DNA of 64,000 nt from Liolophura sinensis (Eukaryota; Mollusca; Polyplacophora; Chitonida; Chitonidae), in NCBI RefSeq assembly GCF_032854445.1, contig NC_088301.1, positions 35,513,187 to 35,577,186 of the forward strand, given 5' to 3'. Each line of letters opens with the position of its first letter. Position 1 is the first letter of the stretch. The position numbers were made by a program, and so were the translations under genes. The notes under the pieces were generated by a model that saw only the letters and a program-made list of their open reading frames with translations, did no database searches and had not been told where the DNA came from. Shown one piece after another: positions 63,427 through 64,000 of the stretch.

Positions 63427-64000
63427 TCAATGTACCATCGCGTCCTTCAGAAAGTATTTTACTCTGTTTGGTAAAGGCAAGTTGTCCAGTTCGTTTTCAC
63501 CCCTCAGTTTTGAAAGAATAACTGCTCGGCATCTATCCTGGAGGTTGAAATAGCTCCTTTTCCTCAGCCCTAAGCTCATTTCAGTTTTGGCAGCAGTTGA
63601 ACACACAATTGGATACAGATCGTCTTCAATCTTATTTAAGCCCGTAAAAGCCACTCCTAAAGACAAACCATCTTTGAAATATGTCAGCGTACCTTGATTC
63701 CAGTCAAACAGCAGTCCAACTGTCGTTGCTTCATTCTCCTTGAAGGGTTTCGTATATTGTCTCCATTTTCCGTTATGCCACAACAGTCCCTTGTGAGACA
63801 AGCCCCAGCTTTGCCCGTCTTCTCCCAGCATATTAACAAAAGCATCGACGTGTAGACGAGCACGCTGGGTACCAATACCAAACATCATGCTCGTCCCAAA
63901 TATCCTTTGTGAAATTTTGATTTCCCAGTAATGTTTGCCATAGTTCAGGATGCGGGTGCCCCTCACCCCTGCTGTACCATTGCTCCAGTTTGGATGGAAA
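63427..64000 (-). CDS. SPSB3: SPRY domain/SOCS box protein, SPSB3-like, C-terminal exon (cut by window edge)
   Basis: Substrate receptor of a Cullin-5 ubiquitin ligase; mammalian SPSB3 has been reported to bring nuclear cGAS to degradation, but that target should not be assumed here. The last 190 residues are present, open to the window edge, and begin FHPNWSNGTAG. The SPRY fold shows GTRILNYGKHYWEIKIS, MFGIGTQRARLHVDAF, WGLSHKGLLWHNGKW, LLFDWNQGTLTYFKDG and YPIVCSTAAKTEMSLG. A SOCS box follows: the Elongin BC-type LQDRC segment, then LDNLPLPNRVKYFL, a Cul5-box-like LPLP. The stop is TGA at 63429-63427. The frame continues upstream of the GTG at 63966, so that is not a start. SPSB3 rather than SPSB1/2/4 is chosen from the NMLGEDGQSWGLSHKG stretch. 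An ATTAAA on the minus strand at 63379-63374 is a possible but very close polyadenylation signal. Confidence 0.85.
   Translation of the reverse strand, partial: FHPNWSNGTAGVRGTRILNYGKHYWEIKISQRIFGTSMMFGIGTQRARLHVDAFVNMLGEDGQSWGLSHKGLLWHNGKWRQYTKPFKENEATTVGLLFDWNQGTLTYFKDGLSLGVAFTGLNKIEDDLYPIVCSTAAKTEMSLGLRKRSYFNLQDRCRAVILSKLRGENELDNLPLPNRVKYFLKDAMVH

Noticed and set aside
63966-63966. Start of the SPSB3-like protein at 63966
   Set aside because: The codon there is GTG (Val) and the conserved frame continues upstream to the window edge (FHPNWSNGTAG).

Overview
The window is animal nuclear DNA and most resembles a lophotrochozoan, probably a mollusc. It is AT-rich, its genes are split by GT-AG introns, and it carries many copies of a tRNA-headed SINE whose 3' end resembles mobile elements I recall from molluscan genomes. 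No search could be run, so the species is not settled. There are no bacterial-style operons, no CRISPR array, no rRNA gene and no intact autonomous transposon.

Layout: about 1-41.6 kb is a gene-poor stretch of AT-rich DNA with SINE copies, microsatellites and a few slightly more GC-rich islands of unknown role. I recognise no conserved protein there. An ORF at 21.9 kb has a convincing signal peptide but runs straight into a SINE. The right-hand third is genic. 41.8-42.8 kb (+) is a predicted three-exon gene for a small single-pass membrane protein of no recognised family; it carries a SILK-type protein phosphatase 1 docking motif. 45.6-48.9 kb (+) is the complete four-exon gene for mitochondrial ribosomal protein L15 (MRPL15, 291 aa). 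51.9-56.4 kb (-) is the complete six-exon gene for PITH domain-containing protein 1 (PITHD1, 211 aa). 63.4-64.0 kb (-) is the C-terminal exon of an SPRY/SOCS-box protein of the SPSB3 type, cut by the window edge.

MRPL15 and PITHD1 converge on a 3 kb gene-free interval; PITHD1 and SPSB3 run in tandem on the minus strand. Exon structures were worked out by hand from splice sites, phase continuity and family similarity. The genes share no evident pathway (mitochondrial translation, a PITH-domain protein, a Cullin-5 ubiquitin ligase receptor), so this is an ordinary genomic neighbourhood rather than a functional cluster.

The most informative non-genic signals are: SINE insertions with target-site duplications, including a 5'-truncated copy flanked by a perfect 12-bp duplication; a 153-bp fold-back inverted repeat inside PITHD1; a 114-bp tandem duplication inside MRPL15 intron 1; a ~60-bp degenerate minisatellite at 39.0-39.3 kb; and a three-copy dispersed repeat of unknown family. 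I did not find a convincing new multi-gene system.
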